Below, piece after piece: positions 44,887-54,760 of a stretch of DNA of 64,000 nt. Made by a program: the position numbers and the translations under genes. Within the stretch, counting starts at the first letter, position 1. The number at the start of each line of letters is the position of its first letter. The notes beneath the pieces are model-generated. The model made no database searches. It saw only the letters and a program-made list of their open reading frames with translations, and was not told the DNA's origin. Location: NCBI GenBank assembly GCA_943333125.1, contig CALQSB010000008.1, forward strand, positions 1 through 64,000, given 5' to 3'. This DNA comes from Chitinophaga pinensis (GTDB lineage: Bacteria; Bacteroidota; Bacteroidia; Chitinophagales; Chitinophagaceae).

Positions 44887-45645
44887 ATGACAAAGACAGT
44901 TTTTATAACCGGTGCTACTTCTGGAATAGGCAAGGCCTGTGCTGAAAAATTTGCTGCAGCTGGCTACCATCTTATTTTAACAGGTAGAAGAAATGAACGA
45001 TTAGCAGAAATGAAAACCAAATTGGAATTAATATATGGAATTAACATAAAGACGTTGAATTTCGATGTACAACAAAGAGAAATTGTATTTGAAATGATTA
45101 ACAGCCTTTCTGATGAATGGAAGAAAATAGATATCCTGATTAATAACGCCGGACTTTCTATTGGGCGAGACAGCTTTCTTGATTCGAAACTCGATGACTG
45201 GGAAACTATGATGCATACTAACGTTGATGGATTACTTTATGTAACCAAAGCTTTGCTGCCTTTTTTAATAGAACAAAAAGCCCATGTAATTAATATGGGT
45301 TCTATTGCCGGCAAAGAAATTTATGAAAACGGAAACATTTATTGTGCCAGTAAATTTGCTGTTGATGCTATTTCAAGATCCATGAGAGTAGACTTATTGA
45401 AATACGGAATGAGGGTTACTGCTATACATCCCGGTGCCGTAGAAACAGAATTTTCTTTAGTAAGATACAAGGGTGATCAGGAAAAAGCCGACAATGTGTA
45501 CAAGGGATTGAAGCCATTAACCGGAGATGATATTGCTGATATTATTTTTTATGCAGCAACCTTACCAAAGCATGTATGCCTCAACGAGATTAGCGTAACT
45601 CCAACCCAACAAGCTGGGACTTATTATTTTCACCGAGATTCATAA
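44887..45645 (+). CDS. Short-chain dehydrogenase/reductase (YdfG-like)
   Basis: The frame begins at a TTG (44860), but the ATG at 44887 gives 252 residues starting MTKTVFITGATSGIG. The Rossmann glycine motif is TGATSGIG (8-15), NNAG (87-90), and the catalytic Ser139, Tyr152, Lys156 of SDRs (IYCASKFA). It resembles NADP-dependent 3-hydroxy acid dehydrogenases of the YdfG class; the substrate is unknown. It lies convergent with sprA, whose stop is 40 bp away. Confidence 0.88.
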   Translation: MTKTVFITGATSGIGKACAEKFAAAGYHLILTGRRNERLAEMKTKLELIYGINIKTLNFDVQQREIVFEMINSLSDEWKKIDILINNAGLSIGRDSFLDSKLDDWETMMHTNVDGLLYVTKALLPFLIEQKAHVINMGSIAGKEIYENGNIYCASKFAVDAISRSMRVDLLKYGMRVTAIHPGAVETEFSLVRYKGDQEKADNVYKGLKPLTGDDIADIIFYAATLPKHVCLNEISVTPTQQAGTYYFHRDS

Positions 45646-45685
45646 TTATTACAACTACTATACATCATGATTATATAAGCATCAT

Positions 45686-48600
45686 TTATGGCGCCAGTGA
45701 AATCCGTATTTGAACCCCAGCTCTTGTATTGGTGGTAGGTGCGCTCGATGAAATGTAAGGCTTAACTCTTCTTTGGTCGTAATAAAGTTTAATATTAATT
45801 CTGCTGTTAAGGAAATAATCTATCGTAGGGCTTATAGAAGTTTCTTTACTTCCTCCTGTTGCAAAATTATTATCCTGATCTAAACGACTATTAGCAGTAA
45901 CATTATCTCTAACTCTGAAATCAATTCTAAAATTAATTTCATTATCTAACTTACCCGATTTGTTTTTACTTAAGAAAGCAGGCAATTTCAATCCGCCGAA
46001 TAACTTAAGTCCTTTCTTACGATACCCAGCACCAATAGTATATTCAGTGCTTCTTACTTCACTCAATTGATAATCATTCAGGCTTAAGCTCAATTGTCTA
46101 GATTTAGAATATTCAAACTTAGCCTGCACTTGATTCACAAACATCATATCCACACCTACGAGAGGAGAAAACTGCTCCTGTATGCTAACGTTAGGCACAA
46201 GGAAATAAGGAATAAAGTTCTTTGAACTGGTATCATAAAAAGAAGGGTACCCATATCTCGAAACATCCTGATAGAATAAAGCAGAAGTAAACCCGTTCAT
46301 ACTAAGACTTCCGGTGTAGCCATGAGAAATAGTAAGGTTTGTAAAGATTTTATCAAGTGGCTTAACTTTACTTAATCCGTTGTAATCAATTTTCCAGTTA
46401 GGCTCCGGCAATATTGCCTTGAATGGATTGGATCTCAGATTACCATTATTCTGATTAATCAATCCAATACTATTCGGATCCTGGTCAGTATATGCAGCAA
46501 TGAATGAAGGGATCAACACATCTACGGCATATTTTCCGTACCCATAATAAAATCCATCCGCCCCAACCTGATTATTACTGTATGGATTTAACTTGCCCAT
46601 TCGTTCAGACAAAATAACCCTGTTGCTTTCAAAAGTTTTGAATGTAGTAGAAACTCTGTTGGGATCAAATTTTCCAAATAAAGTTTTAAAGGCAATGTAT
46701 GAAACATCAAAGCTTCCACCTGCATAAGGGTTCAGGTGTTTGAATTCAGGATTTTGTCCATTCAATGAAGTATCAATATATCTATAAGTTTCGCTGTAAC
46801 TTTTGCTGAAAGATTTACTGATATTTATAGTGATGTTCAAATCACGAACAGGTTCGAGCTGTGCTGACAGGGTAATTTTCTGATCCAGATTTTGTTGAAT
46901 CATCGAATTGAAATTACTGTCTCTGGAAATCAACCCTGATTGTCCTTTTTTGTTAAGCCAACTTGTATCCGGCTGCCAGCCCATAATAAAATCAAAGCCT
47001 GGTGACTGACTTTTAAAATTCTGTCCTACAAATTGAGTGCTGTCCATATACCCAGGAAGTCGTGTACTTGCATTTTCTGAAGCCGTAAAATTCACCTGCT
47101 TTAAACTGGTAAGTAGTTTTCCAAATACTTTCATTCCATTACTTACGTAAGGCATCGCAGATTTATCTACAATTTTCCTGGTTCTTAACACCTTTTTTCC
47201 TGATTTTGTCATTACCGAATCTTTCACTTTGGTAATTCTATTTCTCCACTTTTGCTGATCCTCTTTATTGGAAGGCTGATCTAATTGTTTTATCCATTTC
47301 GATTTCTGATAAATCTTGGTTAGATCCATTTGCACCGTTGCTTCTTTTTGCTGTCCGTTTTCTAAGAAGTTACCCAGATTAACCGCTAATCTTGATGCGC
47401 CAATCCATCTGTAAGCTGCTTGATATCTTATATTAACTGTTGTCCAGTCCAACAAAGGAAACTTAGCTGTCGGCAACGTGTAGGAGATATTGGCTGTTTG
47501 ATTAAATATCGTATTTCTTCCTCCTTTTAATAAGTTCCTGAGTATAGTATCTTTTTTTGCTTTGGTATCAATTCTTCCTGCGGGCTCATCAATTCTTGAA
47601 TTATTAGTAGCGGTATAGTCAAAATTAATTGACTTGGTAAAATTCCACCTCATAATATAATCCCGCTGCATTGTGAAATATTTGTCATAGGTCTCCGGTA
47701 TAATGTATTTGGTTTCACCAACGCTTCTTGGCCTAATAGCGCCAAACTGCCGGCTAATATCAGCCCTGAAACTTAATTGTGATGGCAAATAATTGAAGTT
47801 GATATCTTTCACTAAACTGAGCCACTTAGTTTTTGATTTTCCTAAAATTTTCTTGAAGGGTTCGAAATATTTTGGTTGTGGGGAATAATTATATCCGATT
47901 GCACCGCGGTGCCTGGTTACCAAATTATTTTCGATGAGCGGATTGTGACTTTCTGTTTTTATGAATGAATAACTGACATCCACATTTTCAATGTCATAAA
48001 TTTTGGGAGACTTCCCATTGGTTTTATTTTTTCTGACATTGGTGAAGTTCAAAGTTTTTACAGAATTGAAATCGATGGCGTTGTTTTTGATAGAATCTCT
48101 TTGAGATCTTGGGGATGTAATCAGTTTGTCTTTTAATTTGATGTCAAGATCATAAGGGTCATACTGCGGAGTACTTGTTGATTGCGTATAGCTTGCATAA
48201 ACAGGAATTGACATGCCCGATTTTTTAGGTAACAACTTGCCCAACTCAAGATTAGTAGACAAATCGAATTGTAAAAAATCATCTCTGAATCGTTCTCCTA
48301 CTCGTTGTTCAAGTGTACCAAAGCCTCTGCTATGTGCATTAGCAGAAACTGACACTGTTCCCAGGTCTGCCAAATTAAGATCTACTCTTCCTAAAACTGC
48401 AAATCCTCCTTGCTCATTGATAGATGACAATCTTAATTCATTAACCCATATTTGTCCGCAGGCTGCAGGTGAATTTGTATTTTCAACACCGAGAAGTATG
48501 CCCCTGATCTCGCCTAAATTTGGATTTCCAATTACCCCATAGGTTTGACCGTTAGATTGCAATTGTTGAAACAATCTCCCCAATGAAACACTGGAAAGAT

Positions 48601-51600
48601 TTCTGGCTTGTTTTAGTTTAGTAAGTACCTCCAACTCCACATCAAGTGAATTAGAAGGATACCATAAAGAATCATTGTATTGGTCCGAATCAGGATCCAC
48701 TCCTGAAGTTAACGGGGTAAGCATCAGCGGTATTCGAATTTCATAGTAATTACTTACGAAATCTGTACCCAGTCTGATAACAGCAGTAAGATCTTTATCT
48801 TCTATTGTATTTGCCGGATTCTGAGATTGCTCCGCATGAATATACATAGATAGTTTTCCAAACTGTCTCAGATCTCTGTTCGCAAATGTTTGAAAAACAC
48901 CTTTTGCATCTGATTTTCTCATATTGCAAAAAGTCATACTCAGCGCCTGTTCATTTTGAAGTAAGTTAACCCCGTTGTTACTCAGTGTTTGTACACGTTG
49001 AATATCCTTTGGTGTACGATAAGGTAACGGAGTTCTTTTGTCATTTTCTTCAATGTTTACCGCTTCCACATTGAAAGGCGTTGTACTTGTTGGAGAATAC
49101 AAACCGGTAGAATCTATTTTATACTGAAACTTACGCCAGATATTTCTGGTCAGTTGAAGTAATCCAAATCTCATCACAACACTGTCTTCAAAACCGGTAA
49201 GAAACATCCTCATAAATCTTATCGATTTGAAATCAGGAATATTGCCGATTTTTCTGTCATAGCTTGCTATGGGGATTCTGAACTGATACCATGTTTCATT
49301 TCTCACTGATCCGTTAACCAGATTTATGGGAACTTCTTTTTTATCAACTATATAATTATTTCCAATCAGCATTTCTGCCGCATCTTTAGGTTTGATATCA
49401 ACGATGTATTGAAAATATTCTTCAGTTTCGTTTAGGGTATTATCTTTATTAAGATCTTCTGCATCAGGATACAATGTTGCTGCTGATGAAAATTCGCTGC
49501 CATTTGAAATAGGCGAATTTCCTTCGGGCCCATTATAACTCTTGTATCTAATTAAAATTCCGTCGGTTCCCGAAAATCCTGCATCTCTGTAATTTCTATA
49601 ATCATCACTGGATGGATCTTTCAATGCTTCCTGATAAACTGCTGAGCCGGTGCCAAAATTAGCTGCCAAATCAGCCAAATATACATCATGGAAATTCACT
49701 TCAGCGGTATCCGTCATTCCATCAAACCCAATGTCCTGGTATAAACGATCGTTAGGTATGTTACTAAATGCATTCGTTACCTGAATAGGGTTTCGTGGCA
49801 CTCTTCCCCAAACTGTGTTATCAACAGGAGAAGGGGCATTAGGAGTATTCAATCCATTTTCATAAAATCTTCTGCCATCTTTCAACACATCTTCTGATAT
49901 ATTTCCCAGATTAAAATAAAGTTTGCCTCCGGTAGAGGAACTGTATTGGGGAAGTATAAAAGGATCCTGCATCCAAAACTCTATGAATTCAATATTACTG
50001 GTTTCGAAATCAGACTGATCGATACTTCGCATTAATCCTCCATATTTGGTTTTGGGATCAACAAAATTACCGTCCGATCTGATTTTAGCGGGATCAGATT
50101 CATAATTATACGGACCTACATTTTTAGGGTAATAAGCCATATCAAATGTCACCAGCTGACTTTCGCCAAATCCAGTTGTTTTCTGAGGAAAGATTTCTTT
50201 TTGATAAACTTGTCTTACTCTTGGATCACTTAGTTCATTACGATCACTGATTGGATTATTAGGCGCATCAATTTGCTGAAGCGTTTGTTCTATCTGATAC
50301 CAGGCGATTTTAGCCCGGCTTTTTCCATAATCCAAGCTATTATTTAATAACGCCTCAGGAAATAATTCTATTCCAAGGCGATCTGTTGCGTGAGCAGGCG
50401 CTGAAGACATAACCCAGCTGATTAATGGAAATCTAAGATCTATTCCTGATTTACATCCTTCAAAATCGTCAATATAAATAACTCCATTACTACCCTTCCC
50501 TATCTGTGGCGCGTGGCCGGGTTGTAGAAAGGCACCCTCACCGTAAGCATTAAGTGTTGATGGAACCTTTGTGTTATAGAAAGGAAGTTTATCCAGAATC
50601 TTAGTAAGACGAGGGACATCTTTTTTGAAATTCACATCAGCACCATACATAGTATTTCTTATCGGCTCTTCTCCATAATTAACCTTAGTGAAAAAAGGAC
50701 GTTCTCCCAATCTTACTATTGTAGCTCCAAAAGACAATTGTTCTTTTGCATTATTCTTGGCCAAGTAGTCAAAACGCAGGCCCATATAATTTCTTTGTTG
50801 TAAACCAAACGTTGCATTATTTTCGAAATTAACCTGTACTGGAAGCCCTGCATTCAAGATGGCTTGATTGGTCATTTTGATGGTACCTAAATCATAATTA
50901 ATGTCATAGTCTACCCCTTCTATTAAGGTTCTTCCTCCTGCCGATACCGTAACTGATCCTTTTGGAATGTTATAGCCAATACTGATTTCTGATGAGCCTG
51001 AAGTTTTTGCTGTTCCTTTCAAAACAAACCGATTCAAATTGGGGTACTGCTGTGCCACAGCTTTTATTGAATCATATAAATAATAGTACAAGGTATCGCT
51101 TACCTGAGCTGGAATCACATCGTAAATCTGAGGAGCCAAATCTCTGCCAAAGGGCTCAAGCACTGGAAAAATGACTCGGCTATATTGTGATACCACTGTA
51201 AATCCTTCCACATAGTCAAACACCCCATCCGGCTGAGGATCAAGCTGACTATTCAAACGATCAAGATTTATTAATGAAATTATTGGAGTGCCTAAATTTT
51301 TATCACCAAAAGGAGCATATCTTTTAGCCCCTAACCCTGGCTGTTGGTAAAGGACATCTAACTTAAAATCAGTTGAAGAAAGATTTCCGTAACCAATGGT
51401 GTACACATTTTTCATCATCAGCTGCCAAATAGGTAATGCTGGTCTTTGTGAAGTTGCTTTTAATAACTTAAGAAAAAGTACTTTCTGAGATGCAGATGTA
51501 CTGTCTGGAGGAACGTCCTGAGAAAACTCCCCTACCTGATAAATTCTTCCATTAAATGAATATTGGAATGCCACACCAAGCACTTCATCGGTTTGCAAAG

Positions 51601-52972
51601 GCTGACTAAGCGACAACATTCCTAATTGTCTGCTATAAGTATATTGTGTTGAATCCAGTTTTCTTGCAAATGTTTTTTCAAAATCCTGAACCGGACTCAA
51701 TCCAAGGTTCTGAAGATTATTAAACACCAATGCCGAATTTCTGGCGTCTGGCTGATTTAAAATATTGGAAAGAAGATCGTTCGATGAATTGAATGGAACG
51801 GCAAGGCCAGTAAGCACATTTATTATTGGTGGCTGTATATAAGGATTTTTTTCGCCAAGATCCGCCAATCCAACGATGTCTCTTGTTTCGGTAGTGGTCC
51901 CGTTTTTATTGGTTACCCAAACCTCCATTCTAAGAATTTGAACAGGAGCAGTAATGGCAGGAAGGTTTGACATTACTTTATTATAATTGTCTTTAAAATA
52001 TTGCGCCACTAAAAAGTGTCTGTTTTCTTCATATTCATCTGCCTTGATTTCGAAAGGGGTTGCCGCAGTACCACCTTGCAGATTTACACTTTGACGCTGC
52101 GATTTTTGATTAGCCAGCACACCTGTGATAAACAATTTTCCAAATTGCAACTGAGTTTTTAATCCAAATAATTGCTGGGCCCCCGGAATCAATGTTCCTT
52201 TTGCAGGGAAAGTAACATTACCTGCTTCAAATCTTTTAAGAATCTCATCATCTTTTCCTGAGTAATCTAATTTGAGTTGATTGTCGAGATCGAAATTTGC
52301 GAGGGTATTATAATTTATTGGGAATTTAAGTTTGTCGCCGATACTGGCATTTACATTCAACTGTGTGTTCATTTGAAAATCCAGTCCGCCATTTTTCCTT
52401 GCTCTTTCGGGCAAAGTCGGGTTGTCGATTTTCTGACCCTGATATCCTGCTGTAACATCCACGTTTCCCTGAGGCGTAATATCTATTTTGCCATTACCAA
52501 AAAGCCGGTTGAATAAATCATCGGTTAACGATAATTTAGGCTTCAGGAATTTTCCTCGATTTAAAATGTTGGTAGTATTGGATCTTTTTTGAAAATAAGA
52601 AATTTCTGCCTGACGATTTTTAATAGCCCAATATTCGTTAAAAGAATAACTCATCGGCGTTCTAAAGTAACGATTTCCGATTTTCTCATAAACAATATAT
52701 CTTTTAGAATCGTAATCATAAACGATTGAATCTTTAAGATTAGATGGCTGGAAAGCATTGAAAGAATTATAATTGCTTACCGATAAATTATCCCCCCTTC
52801 TGTCGGAAATTGGATAAGGCAAGCTGAGCACAGAGGGATTAACAGAAGTATCCTGTATAAAGTCGGGATTGCCAGTACCTCCGAATGAATTATTTACATC
52901 GAAGACTAAAAACAAAGCCAGACATACCGCTAATCTCATTAGTGTATGGATAATTTTTTGTTTAAAAAACAT
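45686..52972 (-). CDS. sprA: SprA, outer-membrane pore of the type IX secretion system
   Basis: A 2428-residue outer-membrane protein, the SprA/Sov family that forms the giant T9SS conduit, with a 36-strand barrel in the known structure. It has a signal peptide (to about residue 33; the start could also be Met12). Recognisable family segments include DFEGCKSGIDLRFPLISWVMSS, SAPAHATDRLG, IWVNELRLSS, and a long run of barrel strands with Asn/Lys-rich turns to the C terminus (GVQIRISLAP). It lies 28 bp downstream of ruvA and is probably co-transcribed. It is the route by which the adhesins and protease in this window would reach the surface. Confidence 0.96.
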   Translation of the reverse strand: MFFKQKIIHTLMRLAVCLALFLVFDVNNSFGGTGNPDFIQDTSVNPSVLSLPYPISDRRGDNLSVSNYNSFNAFQPSNLKDSIVYDYDSKRYIVYEKIGNRYFRTPMSYSFNEYWAIKNRQAEISYFQKRSNTTNILNRGKFLKPKLSLTDDLFNRLFGNGKIDITPQGNVDVTAGYQGQKIDNPTLPERARKNGGLDFQMNTQLNVNASIGDKLKFPINYNTLANFDLDNQLKLDYSGKDDEILKRFEAGNVTFPAKGTLIPGAQQLFGLKTQLQFGKLFITGVLANQKSQRQSVNLQGGTAATPFEIKADEYEENRHFLVAQYFKDNYNKVMSNLPAITAPVQILRMEVWVTNKNGTTTETRDIVGLADLGEKNPYIQPPIINVLTGLAVPFNSSNDLLSNILNQPDARNSALVFNNLQNLGLSPVQDFEKTFARKLDSTQYTYSRQLGMLSLSQPLQTDEVLGVAFQYSFNGRIYQVGEFSQDVPPDSTSASQKVLFLKLLKATSQRPALPIWQLMMKNVYTIGYGNLSSTDFKLDVLYQQPGLGAKRYAPFGDKNLGTPIISLINLDRLNSQLDPQPDGVFDYVEGFTVVSQYSRVIFPVLEPFGRDLAPQIYDVIPAQVSDTLYYYLYDSIKAVAQQYPNLNRFVLKGTAKTSGSSEISIGYNIPKGSVTVSAGGRTLIEGVDYDINYDLGTIKMTNQAILNAGLPVQVNFENNATFGLQQRNYMGLRFDYLAKNNAKEQLSFGATIVRLGERPFFTKVNYGEEPIRNTMYGADVNFKKDVPRLTKILDKLPFYNTKVPSTLNAYGEGAFLQPGHAPQIGKGSNGVIYIDDFEGCKSGIDLRFPLISWVMSSAPAHATDRLGIELFPEALLNNSLDYGKSRAKIAWYQIEQTLQQIDAPNNPISDRNELSDPRVRQVYQKEIFPQKTTGFGESQLVTFDMAYYPKNVGPYNYESDPAKIRSDGNFVDPKTKYGGLMRSIDQSDFETSNIEFIEFWMQDPFILPQYSSSTGGKLYFNLGNISEDVLKDGRRFYENGLNTPNAPSPVDNTVWGRVPRNPIQVTNAFSNIPNDRLYQDIGFDGMTDTAEVNFHDVYLADLAANFGTGSAVYQEALKDPSSDDYRNYRDAGFSGTDGILIRYKSYNGPEGNSPISNGSEFSSAATLYPDAEDLNKDNTLNETEEYFQYIVDIKPKDAAEMLIGNNYIVDKKEVPINLVNGSVRNETWYQFRIPIASYDRKIGNIPDFKSIRFMRMFLTGFEDSVVMRFGLLQLTRNIWRKFQYKIDSTGLYSPTSTTPFNVEAVNIEENDKRTPLPYRTPKDIQRVQTLSNNGVNLLQNEQALSMTFCNMRKSDAKGVFQTFANRDLRQFGKLSMYIHAEQSQNPANTIEDKDLTAVIRLGTDFVSNYYEIRIPLMLTPLTSGVDPDSDQYNDSLWYPSNSLDVELEVLTKLKQARNLSSVSLGRLFQQLQSNGQTYGVIGNPNLGEIRGILLGVENTNSPAACGQIWVNELRLSSINEQGGFAVLGRVDLNLADLGTVSVSANAHSRGFGTLEQRVGERFRDDFLQFDLSTNLELGKLLPKKSGMSIPVYASYTQSTSTPQYDPYDLDIKLKDKLITSPRSQRDSIKNNAIDFNSVKTLNFTNVRKNKTNGKSPKIYDIENVDVSYSFIKTESHNPLIENNLVTRHRGAIGYNYSPQPKYFEPFKKILGKSKTKWLSLVKDINFNYLPSQLSFRADISRQFGAIRPRSVGETKYIIPETYDKYFTMQRDYIMRWNFTKSINFDYTATNNSRIDEPAGRIDTKAKKDTILRNLLKGGRNTIFNQTANISYTLPTAKFPLLDWTTVNIRYQAAYRWIGASRLAVNLGNFLENGQQKEATVQMDLTKIYQKSKWIKQLDQPSNKEDQQKWRNRITKVKDSVMTKSGKKVLRTRKIVDKSAMPYVSNGMKVFGKLLTSLKQVNFTASENASTRLPGYMDSTQFVGQNFKSQSPGFDFIMGWQPDTSWLNKKGQSGLISRDSNFNSMIQQNLDQKITLSAQLEPVRDLNITINISKSFSKSYSETYRYIDTSLNGQNPEFKHLNPYAGGSFDVSYIAFKTLFGKFDPNRVSTTFKTFESNRVILSERMGKLNPYSNNQVGADGFYYGYGKYAVDVLIPSFIAAYTDQDPNSIGLINQNNGNLRSNPFKAILPEPNWKIDYNGLSKVKPLDKIFTNLTISHGYTGSLSMNGFTSALFYQDVSRYGYPSFYDTSSKNFIPYFLVPNVSIQEQFSPLVGVDMMFVNQVQAKFEYSKSRQLSLSLNDYQLSEVRSTEYTIGAGYRKKGLKLFGGLKLPAFLSKNKSGKLDNEINFRIDFRVRDNVTANSRLDQDNNFATGGSKETSISPTIDYFLNSRINIKLYYDQRRVKPYISSSAPTTNTRAGVQIRISLAP

Positions 52973-53000
52973 TCAGCGAAACGGTTAATGTAGATTTTTA

Positions 53001-53585
53001 TCAAATGGCTTTTAATGCTTTTTTTATGAGTACTTCTAAATTATGAGATTCCGGTTCTATTCGAATAACTTTCTGAATGGCCTGCTCAGCCTGTGCTTTT
53101 GAAATCCCCAGAGCTGTCAAAGCAATCACTGCATCTTGTTCCAGACTATTTACCATCATCACTGAAGTTCCGGTTTGTGGAAGATATTTACCCACTTTAT
53201 CCCTTAATTCTAGTACCAGTCGTTCTGCAGTTTTTTTTCCAATCCCTTTAACGCTTTCCAGTAATTTTATGTTTCCCTGTACAATTGCCAGATTTATTTC
53301 TTCAGGCTTTATTGCCGAAAGCATCATCCTGGCTGTTGAGGCTCCTACTCCGGAAACACTGATTAACAAAAGAAAAATATCTTTCTCCTGTTTATCGAAA
53401 AAACCAAAAAGTACATGCCCGTCTTCTTTTACCTGAAGGTGAGTGAACAATTTCCCTTCCGTCAGATTTTGTATAGCCGAATAGGTATTCAAACTAATAT
53501 TTACTTCAAAGCCAACACCATTGACATCGATATAAATCTGAGCCGGACTTTTATAAGTAAATTTTCCATTCAGATACGCGTACAT
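53001..53585 (-). CDS. ruvA: Holliday junction DNA helicase subunit RuvA
   Basis: Binds four-way junctions and loads RuvB for branch migration. The 194-residue protein has domain I (MYAYLNGKFTYKSPAQIYIDVNGVG), two helix-hairpin-helix motifs (ISVSGVGASTARMML and ESVKGIGKKTAERLVLELRDK), and a C-terminal domain III (EQDAVIALTALGISKAQAEQAI) that contacts RuvB. The usual length is about 200. It precedes sprA, an association also found in other Bacteroidota (general recollection). Confidence 0.96.
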   Translation of the reverse strand: MYAYLNGKFTYKSPAQIYIDVNGVGFEVNISLNTYSAIQNLTEGKLFTHLQVKEDGHVLFGFFDKQEKDIFLLLISVSGVGASTARMMLSAIKPEEINLAIVQGNIKLLESVKGIGKKTAERLVLELRDKVGKYLPQTGTSVMMVNSLEQDAVIALTALGISKAQAEQAIQKVIRIEPESHNLEVLIKKALKAI

Positions 53586-53701
53586 AAATCTCTTCAGTTA
53601 GTAGCGAAAATAAGAATAATTTGTCAGCCAGCATATTAAAAAGTACTTGAAGATTTTTTACATTAATTTTACAATCATAAAACCCTTAAAAAAGTTCAAC
53701 T

Positions 53702-54700
53702 ATGGAGAAAATTAATGCTGCAATTACTGCAGTCGGTGCCTATGTTCCTGAATTCAGATTAACTAATAAAATCCTTGAAACAATGATTGACACTACCGAT
53801 GAGTGGATCAAGACACGAACAGGGATTGATGAAAGAAGGATTTTGAAAGGAGAAGGCCTTGGAAGCAGTGATATGGGATTTGAGGCTGTAAATGAATTGT
53901 TAAAAAAACGCGGCATTTCACCTGAAGAAATTGATTGTATTATTTGTGCCACAGTAACTCCAGATATGGTCTTTCCCGCTACCGCCAATATTATTGGTGA
54001 TAAATCCGGACTTAAAAACGCTTTTGGTTTTGATGTAAGCGCAGCATGCTCTGGTTTTTTATACGCCCTAACCGTTGGGACATCCTTCATAGAATGCGGC
54101 AGATACAAAAAAGTAATTGTGGTGGGAGTTGATAAAATGAGTGCTATTGTTGATTATACAGACAGAACGACCTGTGTGATTTTTGGCGACGGAGCCGGAG
54201 CTGTTTTATTGGAACCTACACAGGAAAAGGTTGGAATTATGGATAGTTTATTAAAAAGTGATGGCAGTGGACGACCATTTCTTCATATGAAAGCAGGCGG
54301 ATCTTTGAAGCCGGCTTCAACTGAAACGGTTGCTGCAAAAGAACACTATATTTATCAGGAAGGGCAATCTGTTTTCAAATTTGCAGTAAAAGGTATGGCT
54401 GACGTAAGTTATGAACTGATGCAAAGAAATAATTTAACCGGTGATGATATATCTTGGCTGGTGCCTCATCAGGCCAACCTCCGAATTATTGATGCTACCG
54501 CTAATAGGATGAGTTTGCCAAAAGAAAAAGTGATGATAAACATCCATAAATATGGCAATACAACTGCTGCAACTATTCCACTTTGTTTATGGGAATGGGA
54601 AAGCAAATTAAAAAAAGGCGATAATATCATCCTTGCTGCATTTGGAGGAGGATTTACCTGGGGCGCCACCCTGGTTAAATGGGCCTATGACACTAAGTAG
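53702..54700 (+). CDS. fabH: 3-oxoacyl-ACP synthase III
   Basis: Starts fatty acid synthesis by condensing acetyl- or branched acyl-CoA with malonyl-ACP. The 332-residue protein has the catalytic triad of the family: Cys116 ([10 protein letters not shown]), His256 (VPHQANLR) and Asn286 (KYGNTTAA). The N terminus ([17 protein letters not shown]) is normal. Alone on its transcript, divergent from ruvA. Confidence 0.95.
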   Translation: MEKINAAITAVGAYVPEFRLTNKILETMIDTTDEWIKTRTGIDERRILKGEGLGSSDMGFEAVNELLKKRGISPEEIDCIICATVTPDMVFPATANIIGDKSGLKNAFGFDVSAACSGFLYALTVGTSFIECGRYKKVIVVGVDKMSAIVDYTDRTTCVIFGDGAGAVLLEPTQEKVGIMDSLLKSDGSGRPFLHMKAGGSLKPASTETVAAKEHYIYQEGQSVFKFAVKGMADVSYELMQRNNLTGDDISWLVPHQANLRIIDATANRMSLPKEKVMINIHKYGNTTAATIPLCLWEWESKLKKGDNIILAAFGGGFTWGATLVKWAYDTK

Positions 54701-54760
54701 TTTTTTTGATTTGTTTTTTCAGGTATAACGCAAAAAGTTTTTCAAGTTATAATTAACGTT

